The notes beneath the pieces are model-generated. The model saw only the letters and a list, made by a program, of their open reading frames with translations. It was not told where the DNA came from and made no database searches. From the NCBI RefSeq assembly GCF_027359575.1, contig NZ_CP114784.1:496001-560000 (forward strand): a DNA stretch of 64,000 nucleotides, given 5' to 3'. The position numbers and the translations under genes were made by a program. Within the stretch, counting starts at the first letter, position 1, and every line of letters begins with the position of its first letter. This DNA comes from Prochlorococcus marinus str. MIT 0917. GTDB lineage: Bacteria > Cyanobacteriota > Cyanobacteriia > PCC-6307 > Cyanobiaceae. Below are positions 16,906 to 25,500 of the stretch, in pieces.

Positions 16906-17022
16906 TTAACCCTGCATCATGTAAACGAGAAATCCAGTAAAAATTGCAAGTTTTCCTGCTAAAGAATAAGGAATAAGCTTTTTAATTCTTGTTTCGGCTA
17001 TTGATTTCGTAGTTGAAGTCAT
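16906..17022 (-). CDS. Single-helix membrane peptide (38 aa)
   Basis: MTSTTKSIAETRIKKLIPYS then the helix LAGKLAIFTGFLVYMMQ. Similar in plan to the 43-aa peptides at 38.2 and 45.2 kb (MTSTDKPAF...FVPYLILGKIIF). Its ATG overlaps the stop of the upstream 38-aa gene by four bases, which argues for translational coupling. Confidence 0.6.
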   Translation of the reverse strand: MTSTTKSIAETRIKKLIPYSLAGKLAIFTGFLVYMMQG

Positions 17023-17135
17023 ATGAGACCTAAGCTCCCAAAAGTGAAACCAATTCCGCAGAAGAAAGCAAATTCAGCTAAATCTCTGCATCCTGATGGG
17101 ATTGAATTTAATGCAACGTTAATTCGTTGAGCCAT
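17019..17135 (-). CDS. Membrane peptide (38 aa)
   Basis: MAQRINVALNSIPSGCRDLA, then a short helix (EFAFFCGIGFTFGSLGLI). The four-base overlap with the next gene is the best support. Family not recognised. Confidence 0.55.
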   Translation of the reverse strand: MAQRINVALNSIPSGCRDLAEFAFFCGIGFTFGSLGLI

Positions 17136-17230
17136 TTGACCTTGTACTCGCAGGTGAATGTGGAAAGATACTATAAAAGTAAGAACAAATACCCAGACAC
17201 GTGACAGTTCAAAGGTGGGGTTTTCGAGAA

Positions 17231-17359
17231 TTAGTTAAACTTATGATTCAGAATGCCTTTCACTTCAACGTAGTTGTAAAAAACCAGCAAATAAATTGCT
17301 CCAAAAATAATCACCCATTGAGCAGAATCCTTTAAAAACTCTTTTCCTTTATTTTTCAT
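17231..17359 (-). CDS. Single-helix membrane peptide (42 aa)
   Basis: MKNKGKEFLKDSAQW followed by VIIFGAIYLLVFYNYVEV and a basic tail (KHKFN type). Clean ATG and stop, upstream of two further membrane peptides on the same strand. Function unknown. Confidence 0.6.
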   Translation of the reverse strand: MKNKGKEFLKDSAQWVIIFGAIYLLVFYNYVEVKGILNHKFN

Positions 17360-17511
17360 TGATATATGCAAGCCTAAATGGAAATATCTTTATAAATCCG
17401 ATCATGCAGCTTAAAAGTTTTATTTTTTCTGACTTATGTATAAGCATTTATAAGTCAGACAATAGATCACTTGTAAATGGTAAGTCCCCAAAGAGTTGTA
17501 AGGTGCTGTCT

Positions 17512-17943
17512 TCAATAAATTTCTTTAGCTAAATATTCAATATAATTTTTCAAAGTAAAACCATGAGAATCATCATTACCTTTTACAAAATCAATATCAT
17601 CAATAAGGTCTAAATTATGTCCCGCCATTAGCTCCTTCACTCTGGCATTAAACCAATCCTTGAGGGGTTTCTCTATTGCATCTTTTTGATGTTGAGACCA
17701 TAGATAGGTATCAAAAGCTTTTACAGCATCCTCTCTACTCCACGTTGGTAGACCAAGAAAATGATTTTTAACAGGACAATCTTTTCTATTGATATAGTGC
17801 CTTTTCGCAGTCTTAGACATTCCTCTTACATACCGTTCTTCTGCATGTGTATTTTTAACTAACAACTGACCTGCAGTATTTTCATCTTTAACTTGAACCT
17901 CCCTCCTCCGATCCTTGAGACCTAAAACTTGTATTGGATCCAT
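17512..17943 (-). CDS. DUF4326-like protein, short paralog (143 aa)
   Basis: Same blocks as the 15.1-kb gene: YVRGMSKTAKRHYINRKDCP, AFDTYLW, WFNARVKEL, and C-terminal HGFTLKNYIEYLAK. The Cys of the CDC block is replaced (LIDDIDFVKGND), so any metal or catalytic role of those Cys is not conserved between the paralogs. N terminus has an Arg/Glu-rich helix. Confidence 0.6.
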   Translation of the reverse strand: MDPIQVLGLKDRRREVQVKDENTAGQLLVKNTHAEERYVRGMSKTAKRHYINRKDCPVKNHFLGLPTWSREDAVKAFDTYLWSQHQKDAIEKPLKDWFNARVKELMAGHNLDLIDDIDFVKGNDDSHGFTLKNYIEYLAKEIY

Positions 17944-18049
17944 AACTAGTTGGCTTTTTTAGTATCACTGAATTTCGACCTAAAATTATTGAATACATTT
18001 TTCCAGTAATTAATCACAGAATCAGGGATAGGTTTATCTAGGGGCATTT

Positions 18050-18300
18050 GGTAAAGAGAACTTCAAACATTATTTTTAGCCGCTTTTCATGCTCAGACAG
18101 AATTTGTTTCACTTCCTCACTATGAACAAGTTTGATTTCGCCTTAATCAAGGTTTGTGACTTGAAAAGGTTTGGAGGCAGCTGGGTCTCTAGCTCCTACA
18201 ACAAATGAAAGAACTTTCGCAATCTCATCTTCTCCAACAAGAACAGTATCTCCAAGTTTAACTTTTAGAAATTTAGGCTCACTCAACTTTTTATTTTGTG
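18050..18300 (-). pseudogene. Broken member of the 39.1-kb FLKVxPGD family
   Basis: Minus-strand reading gives EPKFLKVKLGDTVLVGEDEI, then VLSFVVGARDP and FQVTNLD, an in-frame TAA, then GEIKLVHSEEVKQILSE. It aligns end to end with the 99-aa protein at 39.1 kb (FLKVRPGDAVLYEKDQI... VDSGEIRWIHGEEV). The stop replaces the codon for Ser in DSGEI. Confidence 0.7.
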
Positions 18301-18434
18301 CCGTTTCTGATTAATGGTTTCTTTGAAAAAAAGAACGTGACTAATAGATCAAAAAACTTTTCCTAGTAAAACGAATCAACCTCAACCAACATAGATGAGT
18401 AGGTTTGCTTGCTTAGAGACTTCAATGATTGAAA

Positions 18435-18527
18435 TCATTCTTTTTTTAATTTCCTTGCGATCAAGACAAAGGATAGTGCCCCTGAGACAAGGACAATATC
18501 AACAAGCAAGTGATAGTTGATATCCAT
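18435..18527 (-). CDS. Single-helix micropeptide (30 aa)
   Basis: MDINYHLLVDIVLVSGALSF then VLIARKLKKE: one helix with a basic cytoplasmic tail. Two bases separate it from the stop of the upstream 41-aa peptide, so the two are an operon. Confidence 0.55.
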   Translation of the reverse strand: MDINYHLLVDIVLVSGALSFVLIARKLKKE

Positions 18528-18529
18528 TC

Positions 18530-18655
18530 CTATTTAAGAAAAGGAAGAAATTTGCTGAAGGTTGCAGGAAATGATCCAATGATCAGAGCCAACACTCCAA
18601 GGACAACAGCCACAATCGCAGCATCTACTAAAAGATCCTTCCAGTTATATTTCAT
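18530..18655 (-). CDS. Single-helix membrane peptide (41 aa)
   Basis: MKYNWKDLLVDAAIVAVVLG then VLALIIGSFPATFSKFLPF. First gene of a two-peptide unit. The pair (this and the 30-aa peptide) share a VDxxIV/VDIVLV segment, which may reflect duplication or joint assembly. Confidence 0.55.
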   Translation of the reverse strand: MKYNWKDLLVDAAIVAVVLGVLALIIGSFPATFSKFLPFLK

Positions 18656-18775
18656 AAACGCATCATATTTCTTTTCCTGTTGAGTTTTTATGAGATTAAA
18701 GACCAGTTTTACCAGCCGAGATAGATCTTGCCTGACTGTCTAACTCACCCTCAATTCTCAAAGCAATAGTGATTT

Positions 18776-18916
18776 CTAAAGCAAGAACCTATGATGATCC
18801 CCCATACAATCAAGTGGGTAGTCGTTTTCAAACTGTTCAACAACTTTAGTTGAAACATTAAATTTACTAATTAAGTTAGAGATCCTTTTGTTAATCAAAC
18901 GAGAAATGAAAGCCAT
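18776..18916 (-). CDS. Small soluble protein (46 aa)
   Basis: MAFISRLINKRISNLISKFN, then VVEQFENDYPLDC and MGDHHRFLL. No helix strong enough to span a membrane. The sequence looks protein-like and starts with a good ATG, but no paralog is present. Confidence 0.5.
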   Translation of the reverse strand: MAFISRLINKRISNLISKFNVSTKVVEQFENDYPLDCMGDHHRFLL

Positions 18917-19091
18917 AAAACTTTTCAAGTTGTGTTCGTTATAACCACAAGCCCAATACTTTCAAGTGGTTAATACGGAAAAGAAGTTTTATTTAGGTAC
19001 CACAAAATCTGATTAAGGTTCTCCAACCACTGTTATGCAATGGTTTATTTGTTAGACGAGTGTTTAAATATGCGGGCGAGATTCGACACTC

Positions 19092-19295
19092 TTGCATAAT
19101 TTACTTTTTCTCTCTCTGACAGTTTTACTTACAGGATGCATCACTTCTGGAGGTGGAGCTCGAGGAAACTATCCAGCAGGTTGGAATCCATCTTTTCCTT
19201 TTCAGCCAAGAACTTTAACTTGTGATGGTGCTTCTGGCCAATATGCTGAATTCTATTGCGATACAGGTGAACATCCCAACATGTGTGATTGCTAG
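19092..19295 (+). CDS. Small lipoprotein, Cys-rich (67 aa)
   Basis: TTG start, then a signal peptide with a lipobox (LTVLLTGC; Cys16 is the predicted lipidation site). The mature 52 residues are Gly/Pro-rich and carry four more Cys (LTCDG, FYCDTG, NMCDC), so two disulfides are possible. Stand-alone gene. Function unknown. Confidence 0.6.
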   Translation: MHNLLFLSLTVLLTGCITSGGGARGNYPAGWNPSFPFQPRTLTCDGASGQYAEFYCDTGEHPNMCDC

Positions 19296-19303
19296 GGAAT
19301 TAT

Positions 19304-19525
19304 CTATGACTTAATTAATTGATAGCCTTTCACGAGATTATATAGCCCCCATCCAAAAGCTCCAAGTACAAGGCCATAAAAAACAAAAGGAACTATTGGA
19401 TTTTTATACAAAAAAGACCTAACTTTTTTTTGAATATTTTCTTTATCAAGTACGGGCAACTTTAACTCAACTGGTTTTTCTCTTGGGGGGAGTCCCAATT
19501 CTTTTCTTCTTTTAGCTTCTCCCAT
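19304..19525 (-). CDS. MGEAKRR-type cyanobacterial protein (73 aa)
   Basis: N-terminal signature MGEAKRRKELGLPPREKP, conserved in cyanobacterial small proteins (DUF2839-type), then one membrane helix (VPFVFYGLVLGAFGWGLYNL). Basic cytoplasmic head with one helix. A shorter paralog is at 21.9 kb. Function unknown. Confidence 0.75.
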   Translation of the reverse strand: MGEAKRRKELGLPPREKPVELKLPVLDKENIQKKVRSFLYKNPIVPFVFYGLVLGAFGWGLYNLVKGYQLIKS

Positions 19526-19620
19526 AAAAAAAGAGGACGTAATCCTCTAAAGATAAATCGGAGTTGGTCTTTGGCTTATAAAGATTTAGACGGTTTAATA
19601 AAAAAAATCATTCATTAAGC

Positions 19621-19776
19621 ATGACTGAAAAAGTTGACCCAAAAGAATATGAGGCCGCATGGGAATCTGTTTTAGATTGCGTGGATGGGATGAAAGAAGA
19701 GTTCAGTTGGTCAAAAGATGTAATTGCCAAGATGCTTAGAGAACTTGCTGAAAAAGTAGAAAGCGAAGAGGTCTAA
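19621..19776 (+). CDS. Small acidic helical protein (51 aa)
   Basis: MTEKVDPKEYEAAWESVLDC, then MKEEFSWSKDVIAKMLRELA. Strongly acidic and helical, soluble. It ends 75 bases before a good terminator, consistent with a one-gene unit. Confidence 0.65.
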   Translation: MTEKVDPKEYEAAWESVLDCVDGMKEEFSWSKDVIAKMLRELAEKVESEEV

Positions 19777-19850
19777 AAAAGACTACAATAATCTCATCAA
19801 GTTAACGATTTAGCTCTGCTAGCAACTGCTAGCTCAGGTCTAAGAAGTAA

Positions 19851-19880
19851 AAGACCTCCCCTAAAAAGGAGGTTTTTTTT
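19851..19880 (+). terminator. Intrinsic terminator
   Basis: GACCTCC pairs with GGAGGTT around an eight-base loop, followed by eight T. It closes the 51-aa acidic protein gene. Confidence 0.8.
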
Positions 19881-20115
19881 GCAGATACTGCTCTGGTTAC
19901 TGATATGAATTGACAAGCTCTTTGATTTTCGCAAAATGAAACCTATTTCTCCCATATCCAAATTTATTGGTATTAGTTGATTCGTATAGTTTTTTTAGAG
20001 CCACCAGTCTTATTAACTAGCAAATTTGATACATGCAAAATACATTATGTGAATACCCTCTAAGTAAAACAAATAATTAATTCTAGAAAGGGATAATTAA
20101 ATTTATTCTGAGAAA

Positions 20116-20280
20116 ATGGGACAGGAGCTTAATCATCAAGAGATAGCGAGAAATTTAGCAAAGGCTATGGCAGACAAAGCAAATGAGAAGGAACTTAGAA
20201 GGTTGTACGAAGAGACAATGTTTCAGCAGTTCATCTCAATGGGAAAAAGTGAATTATCTGAGCTTTTATGGCATGGATAA
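20116..20280 (+). CDS. Small helical protein (54 aa)
   Basis: MGQELNHQEIARNLAKAMAD then KELRRLYEETMFQQF. Helical, soluble, with an aromatic C terminus (LLWHG). No family recognised. Stop is 57 bases before the next membrane peptide gene on the same strand. Confidence 0.6.
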   Translation: MGQELNHQEIARNLAKAMADKANEKELRRLYEETMFQQFISMGKSELSELLWHG

Positions 20281-20337
20281 TCAAACACACACACTTAGGT
20301 TTTAGAATTTCAATAAAAAATCTTGTATTCACAAATC

Positions 20338-20526
20338 ATGCAATATCTTTTTGGTCTTACTCTTTCAGAAATGGAAATAAGTCCTATATTACTCGCCATA
20401 ATAATTTCCTTTAGCATTTTATTTATCGTTGCCTTTGGTCTTAGCTCAAAGAATATGGATAGTGATGGAATTATGAATTGGATGATGAAAAAACCTGAAG
20501 ACTGGATAGGGAATAAAAAGTCATAA
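20338..20526 (+). CDS. Single-helix membrane protein (62 aa)
   Basis: Start placed at ATG (MQYLFGLTLSEMEIS); an in-frame TTG lies five codons upstream. One helix (ILLAIIISFSILFIVAFGL) and a polar C-terminal half with MMKKPEDWIGNKK. The gene tail overlaps the convergent 69-aa gene by six bases. Confidence 0.6.
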   Translation: MQYLFGLTLSEMEISPILLAIIISFSILFIVAFGLSSKNMDSDGIMNWMMKKPEDWIGNKKS

Positions 20527-20730
20527 CGCATCCTTCAAACTATCTTGTTCAATTTCCTTTAACTTTAGGTTGATGTCTTTCAATCTGTTTACAGCCATAG
20601 AAATATATTCTTCTGCACCGTATCTACCTTCAAAGGTTTTAGTTTCTCCTTGCAGAAAATCCTTGTACATTTTTATATCCCTCTGCCATTGATTTCGGGC
20701 TTCAATTAAAGATTTATATTGACTACTCAT
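20521..20730 (-). CDS. Coiled-coil-like protein (69 aa)
   Basis: Starts MSSQYKSLIEARNQWQRDIK and ends with NRLKDINLKLKEIEQDSLK; both are heptad-like helices, with a Gly turn (EGRYGAEEY) between. Likely a helical hairpin or dimer. Soluble. Family not recognised. Confidence 0.65.
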   Translation of the reverse strand: MSSQYKSLIEARNQWQRDIKMYKDFLQGETKTFEGRYGAEEYISMAVNRLKDINLKLKEIEQDSLKDAL

Positions 20731-20836
20731 TCTAGCTATTCATAAATTAGTTTGATTGACTTTAGAAATAACAAGACATGAAATAAATGAAATTATGTTT
20801 GCTTTATCTTTTTAAACATTTGGATAACGTTTACTC

Positions 20837-20947
20837 ATGCTTGCAATCAACAAAACCACTGCTGCAAAATTAATCGTTTTGTGGAATCTTCCTGAACTAG
20901 TTTTCTTGGCTTGTGCTTATGAAGTTGGTAAGAACATACTTATTTAA
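20837..20947 (+). CDS. NLPALLLLAG-family membrane peptide (36 aa)
   Basis: MLAINKTTAAKLIVLWNLPE then LVFLACAYEVGKNILI. Nearly the same as the 36-aa peptide at 47.7 kb, but the helix has Glu in place of Ala (NLPE for NLPA), which would burden membrane insertion. Unlike its sister it lacks the GAAC-box promoter and its partner gene is broken, so it may itself be decaying. Confidence 0.5.
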   Translation: MLAINKTTAAKLIVLWNLPELVFLACAYEVGKNILI

Positions 20948-20956
20948 TCAACAAGG

Positions 20957-21115
20957 ACATCATCTGATAAAAGTTTAGAGAATTAGTCCGAGTGGATTAG
21001 CACAATGCATTTTACTGTTTATTAATGGGATTCAGGAAAAGGGGAGATTGTCGTTATATGATTCCTGACTTTCTTATCGTTCATGTTGAGTTACTTGCTT
21101 ATATGAATACTATGT
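20957..21115 (+). pseudogene. Broken copy of the NWxxWNxxKHF gene
   Basis: Starts MTSSDKSLEN, matching MTSSDNSPKN of the 47.8-kb gene, and continues SEWISTMHFTVY, WDSGKGE..., with in-frame stops and a frameshift before a recognisable SYLLI end. It sits downstream of the 36-aa peptide exactly as in the intact pair. Confidence 0.75.
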
Positions 21116-21332
21116 CTTTTAAAAACACAGACGGGAACAATAGAGCTTAACCTTGAAATGTTCCTTTAAAAACAACGGCTACGAAGAACACCGATAAGAA
21201 TAGAGATGTTTATAAGTTGTAGAGACTTCTTCCTTTGCAAGAAAGTAATAACAGTTAGGCTTAGCATAGTATCTACAAGCCGTAACAGATAAGATTTAGT
21301 TACTACTGAAAAAAGAATTGTTTTTTCGCTAA

Positions 21333-21689
21333 TTAACTCTCATTATTTGATGTGGTTCCCCATTCGCAAGAAAGTTCACATTCAGTCAAATTTGTTTTCT
21401 CAAGACGACTTAATATCCTAGCCATGTCTATAGAGGAAAGACTTCCGTCCGAATTCCATTTAAGAGTAGTTTTACGTTGAAATGGGATATTATCGTTCTT
21501 TTTTCCAGGAGGGAGAAATTTAATAGTCTTGTTTTCAATAAAGTCTAAATATGATTTTGCACTGTAGAGATCACCAGTGTAAGTACATTGATTTGCAGAA
21601 CAAGCTCTAAAGATTCTTCCTGAAAAACCCTCAATACAATGAATTGATCCACCATGGTTAGTTACGTGGAAAGGCTTTCTAAGAGGCAT
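21333..21689 (-). CDS. Hypothetical Cys-containing protein (118 aa)
   Basis: Begins MPLRKPFHVTNHGGSIHCIE and has five Cys (HCIEG, ACSANQC, ECELSC) plus a basic middle (FLPPGKKNDNIPFQRK). No membrane segment. Cys pairs suggest disulfides or a metal site. Family not recognised. Confidence 0.55.
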   Translation of the reverse strand: MPLRKPFHVTNHGGSIHCIEGFSGRIFRACSANQCTYTGDLYSAKSYLDFIENKTIKFLPPGKKNDNIPFQRKTTLKWNSDGSLSSIDMARILSRLEKTNLTECELSCEWGTTSNNES

Positions 21690-21940
21690 AGTTAATACTC
21701 CATTTCTGGAATGTGGAACATTTTTGTATCAACAGCTACAAAATGACAATAGGTATTAACGCCCAATCCTTGTTCTAATCAACTCCTTTGATCTCTAATA
21801 GCTTTTATTCAAGCTTATTTGCTCTTAAGCATTAACAGTTAACTATTTCATCTTTTCAGAGCTGTGCCTAAAACCTTGAATGCTTTGGATGACGCTAGAT
21901 TAATCCCTTTTAAAACTTATTGAATCTTTCAATTATCTAT

Positions 21941-22123
21941 TTATTTGTAGTAATTCAACAGATCAACAATAAGCACAGTCAAAAGGGTTCCTCCTAGAAT
22001 GAAAGGCAAAAAAGGATATTTGGCTGAGAGATTACTTATAAAACCAGTTTTCTTTTCATCTTTCTTTATCTTCTTTTCTCTAGGAGGCAATCCCAAATCT
22101 TTTCTTCTTTTGGCTTCTCCCAT
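21941..22123 (-). CDS. MGEAKRR-type cyanobacterial protein (60 aa)
   Basis: MGEAKRRKDLGLPPREKKIK, then one helix (FLPFILGGTLLTVLIVDLLN). Paralog of the 19.3-kb gene with a shorter linker. Both are single-gene units on the minus strand. Confidence 0.75.
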   Translation of the reverse strand: MGEAKRRKDLGLPPREKKIKKDEKKTGFISNLSAKYPFLPFILGGTLLTVLIVDLLNYYK

Positions 22124-22273
22124 ATTTAGTGAAAAATGGCTAATGCCTACAAGATAAATCTAAAGTCAACCTAAACTCAACTGTATAAACCTCTAATTTA
22201 TTCATGAATTTCATCAACATACATAATTGTGATATTTGTATCACAATTGAACAAAAATCCAAATAAGTACTGA

Positions 22274-22621
22274 TTGCCACAAATCATTTTTTTTGTAAAA
22301 TTGGATACAAACTTCAAGGAAAATACATTGAAGCTAACAAATAAATTCATTTCAAATTCACCTCAAGTTCCAGTAGGAGCTCAAGAGGCAAGAATAAGAA
22401 ATGACCGCCAAGCAGTTTTTCAGCTTGTACGAGATTTAGTACAGGCTCAATTTGCCCGAGGTGATGAAGAGTTAACGAAGAGACTTTGGCAGGATGTTGC
22501 AGATAGAAAGATTGACCTGGACCGTGTGATAAATCTTATGTATACCTGTTGTTTTCATGACGACGATGAAGAAATGACCAAAGTTGATGAGACTTATCAA
22601 AAGACAGGCTTGGTTCGTTGA
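22274..22621 (+). CDS. Hypothetical acidic/helical protein (115 aa)
   Basis: The first in-frame start is TTG; the conserved-looking part begins near SNSPQVPVGAQEARIRNDRQ and continues through LVQAQFARGDEELTKRLWQD and a Cys pair (YTCCFHDDDEEM). No membrane segment. The real start may be 25-30 codons further in. Confidence 0.55.
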   Translation: MPQIIFFVKLDTNFKENTLKLTNKFISNSPQVPVGAQEARIRNDRQAVFQLVRDLVQAQFARGDEELTKRLWQDVADRKIDLDRVINLMYTCCFHDDDEEMTKVDETYQKTGLVR

Positions 22622-22737
22622 AGTAATTACTATTAACCAGCCTATTGCTATCAAAATCACTGGGCTGATAGGGTAAAAACTTTTTATGTGATCTCTAATT
22701 GAGCCAAATCAGATATTAAGAATTGGTATTATGTGGT

Positions 22738-23165
22738 TTATGCACTATTTCAAATTTTGCACTTGTAGCTGGAATTTCTATCCAAATAATTGCGTGTAGT
22801 CCAAAGGAAGCAAATATAACTTGCACACTTAGTTCTGGAAACTCTTATTAGTTCAAAGGCATATTGGGATAAAGATTCTTGTAAATATCCTAGAGGGAAA
22901 GCAGGCTGAAACTCGAAAAGAATAACTACTCAACCTGGTTTTCAAACAACTCTTATTTAGATCCAGAGGCAGGAATTATTCATGTACAAAGAGGAACTCT
23001 TTTTTGTGACACCATGACGGACTCTCTCTGACAATAGAAGCTTATGAAAGCTTCATTTCTTCAGAGGAAAATGTTCATTACAATCAAATAATTCTCCCAA
23101 AAAAACTAATTCAAAAGTTTAATAACCTTTATCTAACAGATACAGAACATTCAGAAATGCGGAAA
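22738..23165 (+). pseudogene. Broken copy of the cupin lipoprotein gene
   Basis: Fragments in several frames follow the 33.5-kb cupin in order: VAGISIQIIACSPKEA (intact TAGISIPIVACSPKEQ), YPRGKAG, ITTQPGFQTTL (intact ITAKPGFKTPL), IIHVQRGTLFC and later SLTIEAYESFISS. Many stops and shifts. Clearly a dead paralog. Confidence 0.75.
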
Positions 23166-23250
23166 TTCTTAATAATGATAATTAACTCAGTCAAGCAATA
23201 AGGTCTAATCCAAAAGCTTCACTAATTTTGATTCCTTTTTAGTAGTCGAA

Positions 23251-23439
23251 TCAATTCTTAATTGCTACAACACGACAACCAATTTGAATTAGGCCTCTAT
23301 CTAATAGTCGACCAAGTTTCAAAGCTGTTGCTTCTTCAACTCGTGAAAATTTAGTCTGATTTGATGTCACCCATTTCATCTCATCCGAAGTGATAACTCC
23401 AGTTGAAATTGATTCGAGAAAAAGCAATCCAAGGTTCAT
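23251..23439 (-). CDS. Conserved picocyanobacterial-type protein (62 aa)
   Basis: MNLGLLFLESISTGVITSDE, then FSRVEEATALKLGRLLDRGL and a Cys (IGCR). It has the look of a conserved small soluble helical protein. No membrane helix despite the LGLLFL start. Role unknown. Confidence 0.65.
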   Translation of the reverse strand: MNLGLLFLESISTGVITSDEMKWVTSNQTKFSRVEEATALKLGRLLDRGLIQIGCRVVAIKN

Positions 23440-23440
23440 A

Positions 23441-23766
23441 GAATTTATAAAGAATTAAAGGTCAAGCGTTAATTTAAATAAAGAAGCGTGGACCTTTATG
23501 AACAAAAGACTGAGACCCATCACCCAGTCATAGAGACATTAGTAAGAACACATGAACTTTCAAATCCTCATAACACCATATACAGATTTATTTAACAAAA
23601 CTTTATCAAAAGGCCACAAATATGGGGTGAGTGATTCGTCAAAGGGATATAGGTTTAAAAATAAATTTCATAATTCAAGCCCTGTTTCTTTTTGCGAATA
23701 AGTGTAAATTCCGATTCCATTTAGGACCAATATCGCCATATTTAGTGGAAACTTGTACATATACGC
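23441..23766. other. Intergenic stretch
   Basis: Nothing recognised. A 65-codon plus-strand frame at its end covers part of the next gene in another frame and has no good start. Confidence 0.4.
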
Positions 23767-23940
23767 ATGACCTCAACACTATATACGCCTTCTATTTACC
23801 CAGAGATCATCACTCATACTACACTTGACCTTATGACCAAACTGACTGAATACACTTCTCCCGCAAAGCAAGAAGCAAAGATTGAAGCTCAAAGAAGCAA
23901 CGCAGAAATTCAGGTGCTGCAAAAACAACAACGTATTTGA
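23767..23940 (+). CDS. Small soluble protein (57 aa)
   Basis: MTSTLYTPSIYPEIITHTTL, then a helix rich in Gln, Ala and Lys (AKQEAKIEAQRSNAEIQVLQ). An internal ATG (MTKLTEYTS) is possible. No paralog. Confidence 0.5.
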   Translation: MTSTLYTPSIYPEIITHTTLDLMTKLTEYTSPAKQEAKIEAQRSNAEIQVLQKQQRI

Positions 23941-24046
23941 TAAGTAATTGGTTTATCACTATCTAGTAAATAAACAGTAGATCCAAGTCTGTTTATCAAT
24001 TAAAAAAACTTATGTCATTAAAGCCGATTACGGATAATTAAAAAGC

Positions 24047-24118
24047 GCATTAGATCAAAGCCACAGTAAAAATATTGCAGTAGAGCCTACACCGGCACAA
24101 AGATTAATTTATCCATTC
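24047..24118 (+). pseudogene. Fragment of the HTH protein found at 29 kb
   Basis: ALDQSHSKNIAVEPTPAQRL matches ALDQSHTKLIAAAPLAAQRL in the broken gene at 29.0-29.3 kb. Only about 24 codons survive, with no start or end. Confidence 0.55.
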
Positions 24119-24185
24119 ATTTAAAATTTTTCCAAAAGAAAACTATCTCTTAAATGCGTATTAATAATTCGATTACATTAATTGC

Positions 24186-24480
24186 TACACAATCAAATTA
24201 ACTATTCAAAATCAATTTCTACTTCTTCTTTCATATCCCTATCTAGGTCGGGAAGATTTGGCTCTATCCAATGAGATTTATTATCAACACCAGCCGCAGT
24301 TGCATAATTCATAATGTGCTGATCAACTTGTTTATAAATGTCATGTAGATTTAAGTCCTTACTAACACCATGCGCTATTTCCGAAACCTGTTGTTCTGTT
24401 AAACAATGATCAGGATGTAATAAATCACAGCAAGGAATTCTTTTTTCTATCAACTCATTTATGTTGATTTTAATTTCGTA
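24186..24480 (-). repeat. 295-bp inverted duplication, arm A
   Basis: Reverse complement of 25519-25813 with one visible mismatch. It contains the last 92 codons of the 98-aa gene. Weaker similarity continues outward for roughly 90 bases (ATTATTAATACGC in both). It lies directly against the integrase relic and appears to have cut it. Confidence 0.9.
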
Positions 24481-24585
24481 ATTTCTTGCCCACCATTGCG
24501 GGTGTGGATTGTTCGTAGGTCTTCTGCTTTTAGGCCATAAACCGCTATACATTGAAAGCAAACCTCCACTTATTACCAATTTCAT
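24202..24585 (-). pseudogene. Chimeric ORF at the inverted-repeat junction
   Basis: The first 35 codons (MKLVISGGLLSMYSGLWPKS) are an out-of-frame reading of the integrase relic; from YEIKININELIEK on it is the duplicated tail of the 98-aa gene. The long open frame is therefore accidental, unless the junction created a new protein. Confidence 0.6.
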
Positions 24586-25000
24586 CTGCAGGGAAAGAAT
24601 CTAATAATCAGAGAATTTGTGAATCAGTTAATGGATAACAAATTCTTTTTTTAGTGGTAACTAAATCTTTATCTATTACGGCTGGGGGCAACCACGTGGA
24701 TTCTTACAGCTGTTCCTGAGCACAATACCGAAGAAACCCAAAAAGGGCCAGATGCTTGTGTCTTCTCTTTAGTGTTCCTTGTTGCCATTGCTTAAGTGCA
24801 ACCTTGAAAGTGATGGCCCAATTTAAAGGTGCTTTGGAACTTTTGCTAGTGGCCTTAATTACGTTCTTAAAAACAGGGTCATATTTGCTACGCCAAGTTG
24901 AATCTTTTACAAGATCTTTTTAAATTCCCTGTAAGCCTTGATTGACTCTTTCCAGTTAATTTCAGTTTCGCTTGTAACTGCTTGAGCAATATTAAAGCAA
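24481..25000 (-). pseudogene. Tyrosine recombinase (integrase) relic, N-terminal and middle part
   Basis: Pieces read in order: INWKESIKAYREFKK, a frameshift, STWRSKYDPVFKNVIKA, ITFKVALKQWQQGTLKRRHK, HLALFGFLRYCAQEQL, stop, then CYPLTDSQIL, stop, LLDSFPADEIGNKWRFAF, shift, CIAVYGLKAEDLRTIHTR. This is the core-binding domain and the start of the catalytic domain of a picocyanobacterial-type integrase. The catalytic second half is missing at the repeat junction. At least four lesions. Confidence 0.75.
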
Positions 25001-25130
25001 ATTCTTAAATTTAATTTTAGCCCTGAATCTAGACAAGCTTTTCCAGCTGAACACTAGAAGACAAGATTACTGCCGTAAAAAAAGCTTTCCTTTTGTGTAA
25101 CAAATAAGCCATAATAAGCCAAGGTTAGTC

Positions 25131-25445
25131 TTGGCTAAATTGTCTGATCTCTTATTCAAGATAAGTATCGAGATTGATCAAGTTCAGAAAAGTTTTAATT
25201 GCAAGTCAAACCAAACCGTATTGGAGGCTGCCGCAGATGCGAATGTGGAGCTACCGAGTTCTTGCCTTGTAGGAATGTGTTGTACATGTGCCGCCTTTCT
25301 TAAAGAAGGTTCTGTCGATATGGATGCAATGGGGTTGAAGAGTGAATTGCAAGATCAGGGCTATGTCCTTTTATGTCAGGCCTATCCCAAATCAGACTTA
25401 AAAATAGTTGCGAATCAATTTGATGCTGTTTGGGATCAACGATAA
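25131..25445 (+). CDS. Plant-type 2Fe-2S ferredoxin
   Basis: 104 aa; the only start in frame is TTG. The cluster ligands are visible as CLVGMCCTC (C-x4-C-x2-C) and the later LLCQAYP, the canonical ferredoxin arrangement. The double Cys (MCC) is unusual. It would be a soluble one-electron carrier with an unknown partner. It lies between the two arms of the 295-bp inverted repeat, so it may have moved with it. Confidence 0.85.
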   Translation: MAKLSDLLFKISIEIDQVQKSFNCKSNQTVLEAAADANVELPSSCLVGMCCTCAAFLKEGSVDMDAMGLKSELQDQGYVLLCQAYPKSDLKIVANQFDAVWDQR

Positions 25446-25500
25446 ATTTAAAAATAATCATAAAATTGATTTACAAGTATTAAAAAAGTTCTTTCATACC

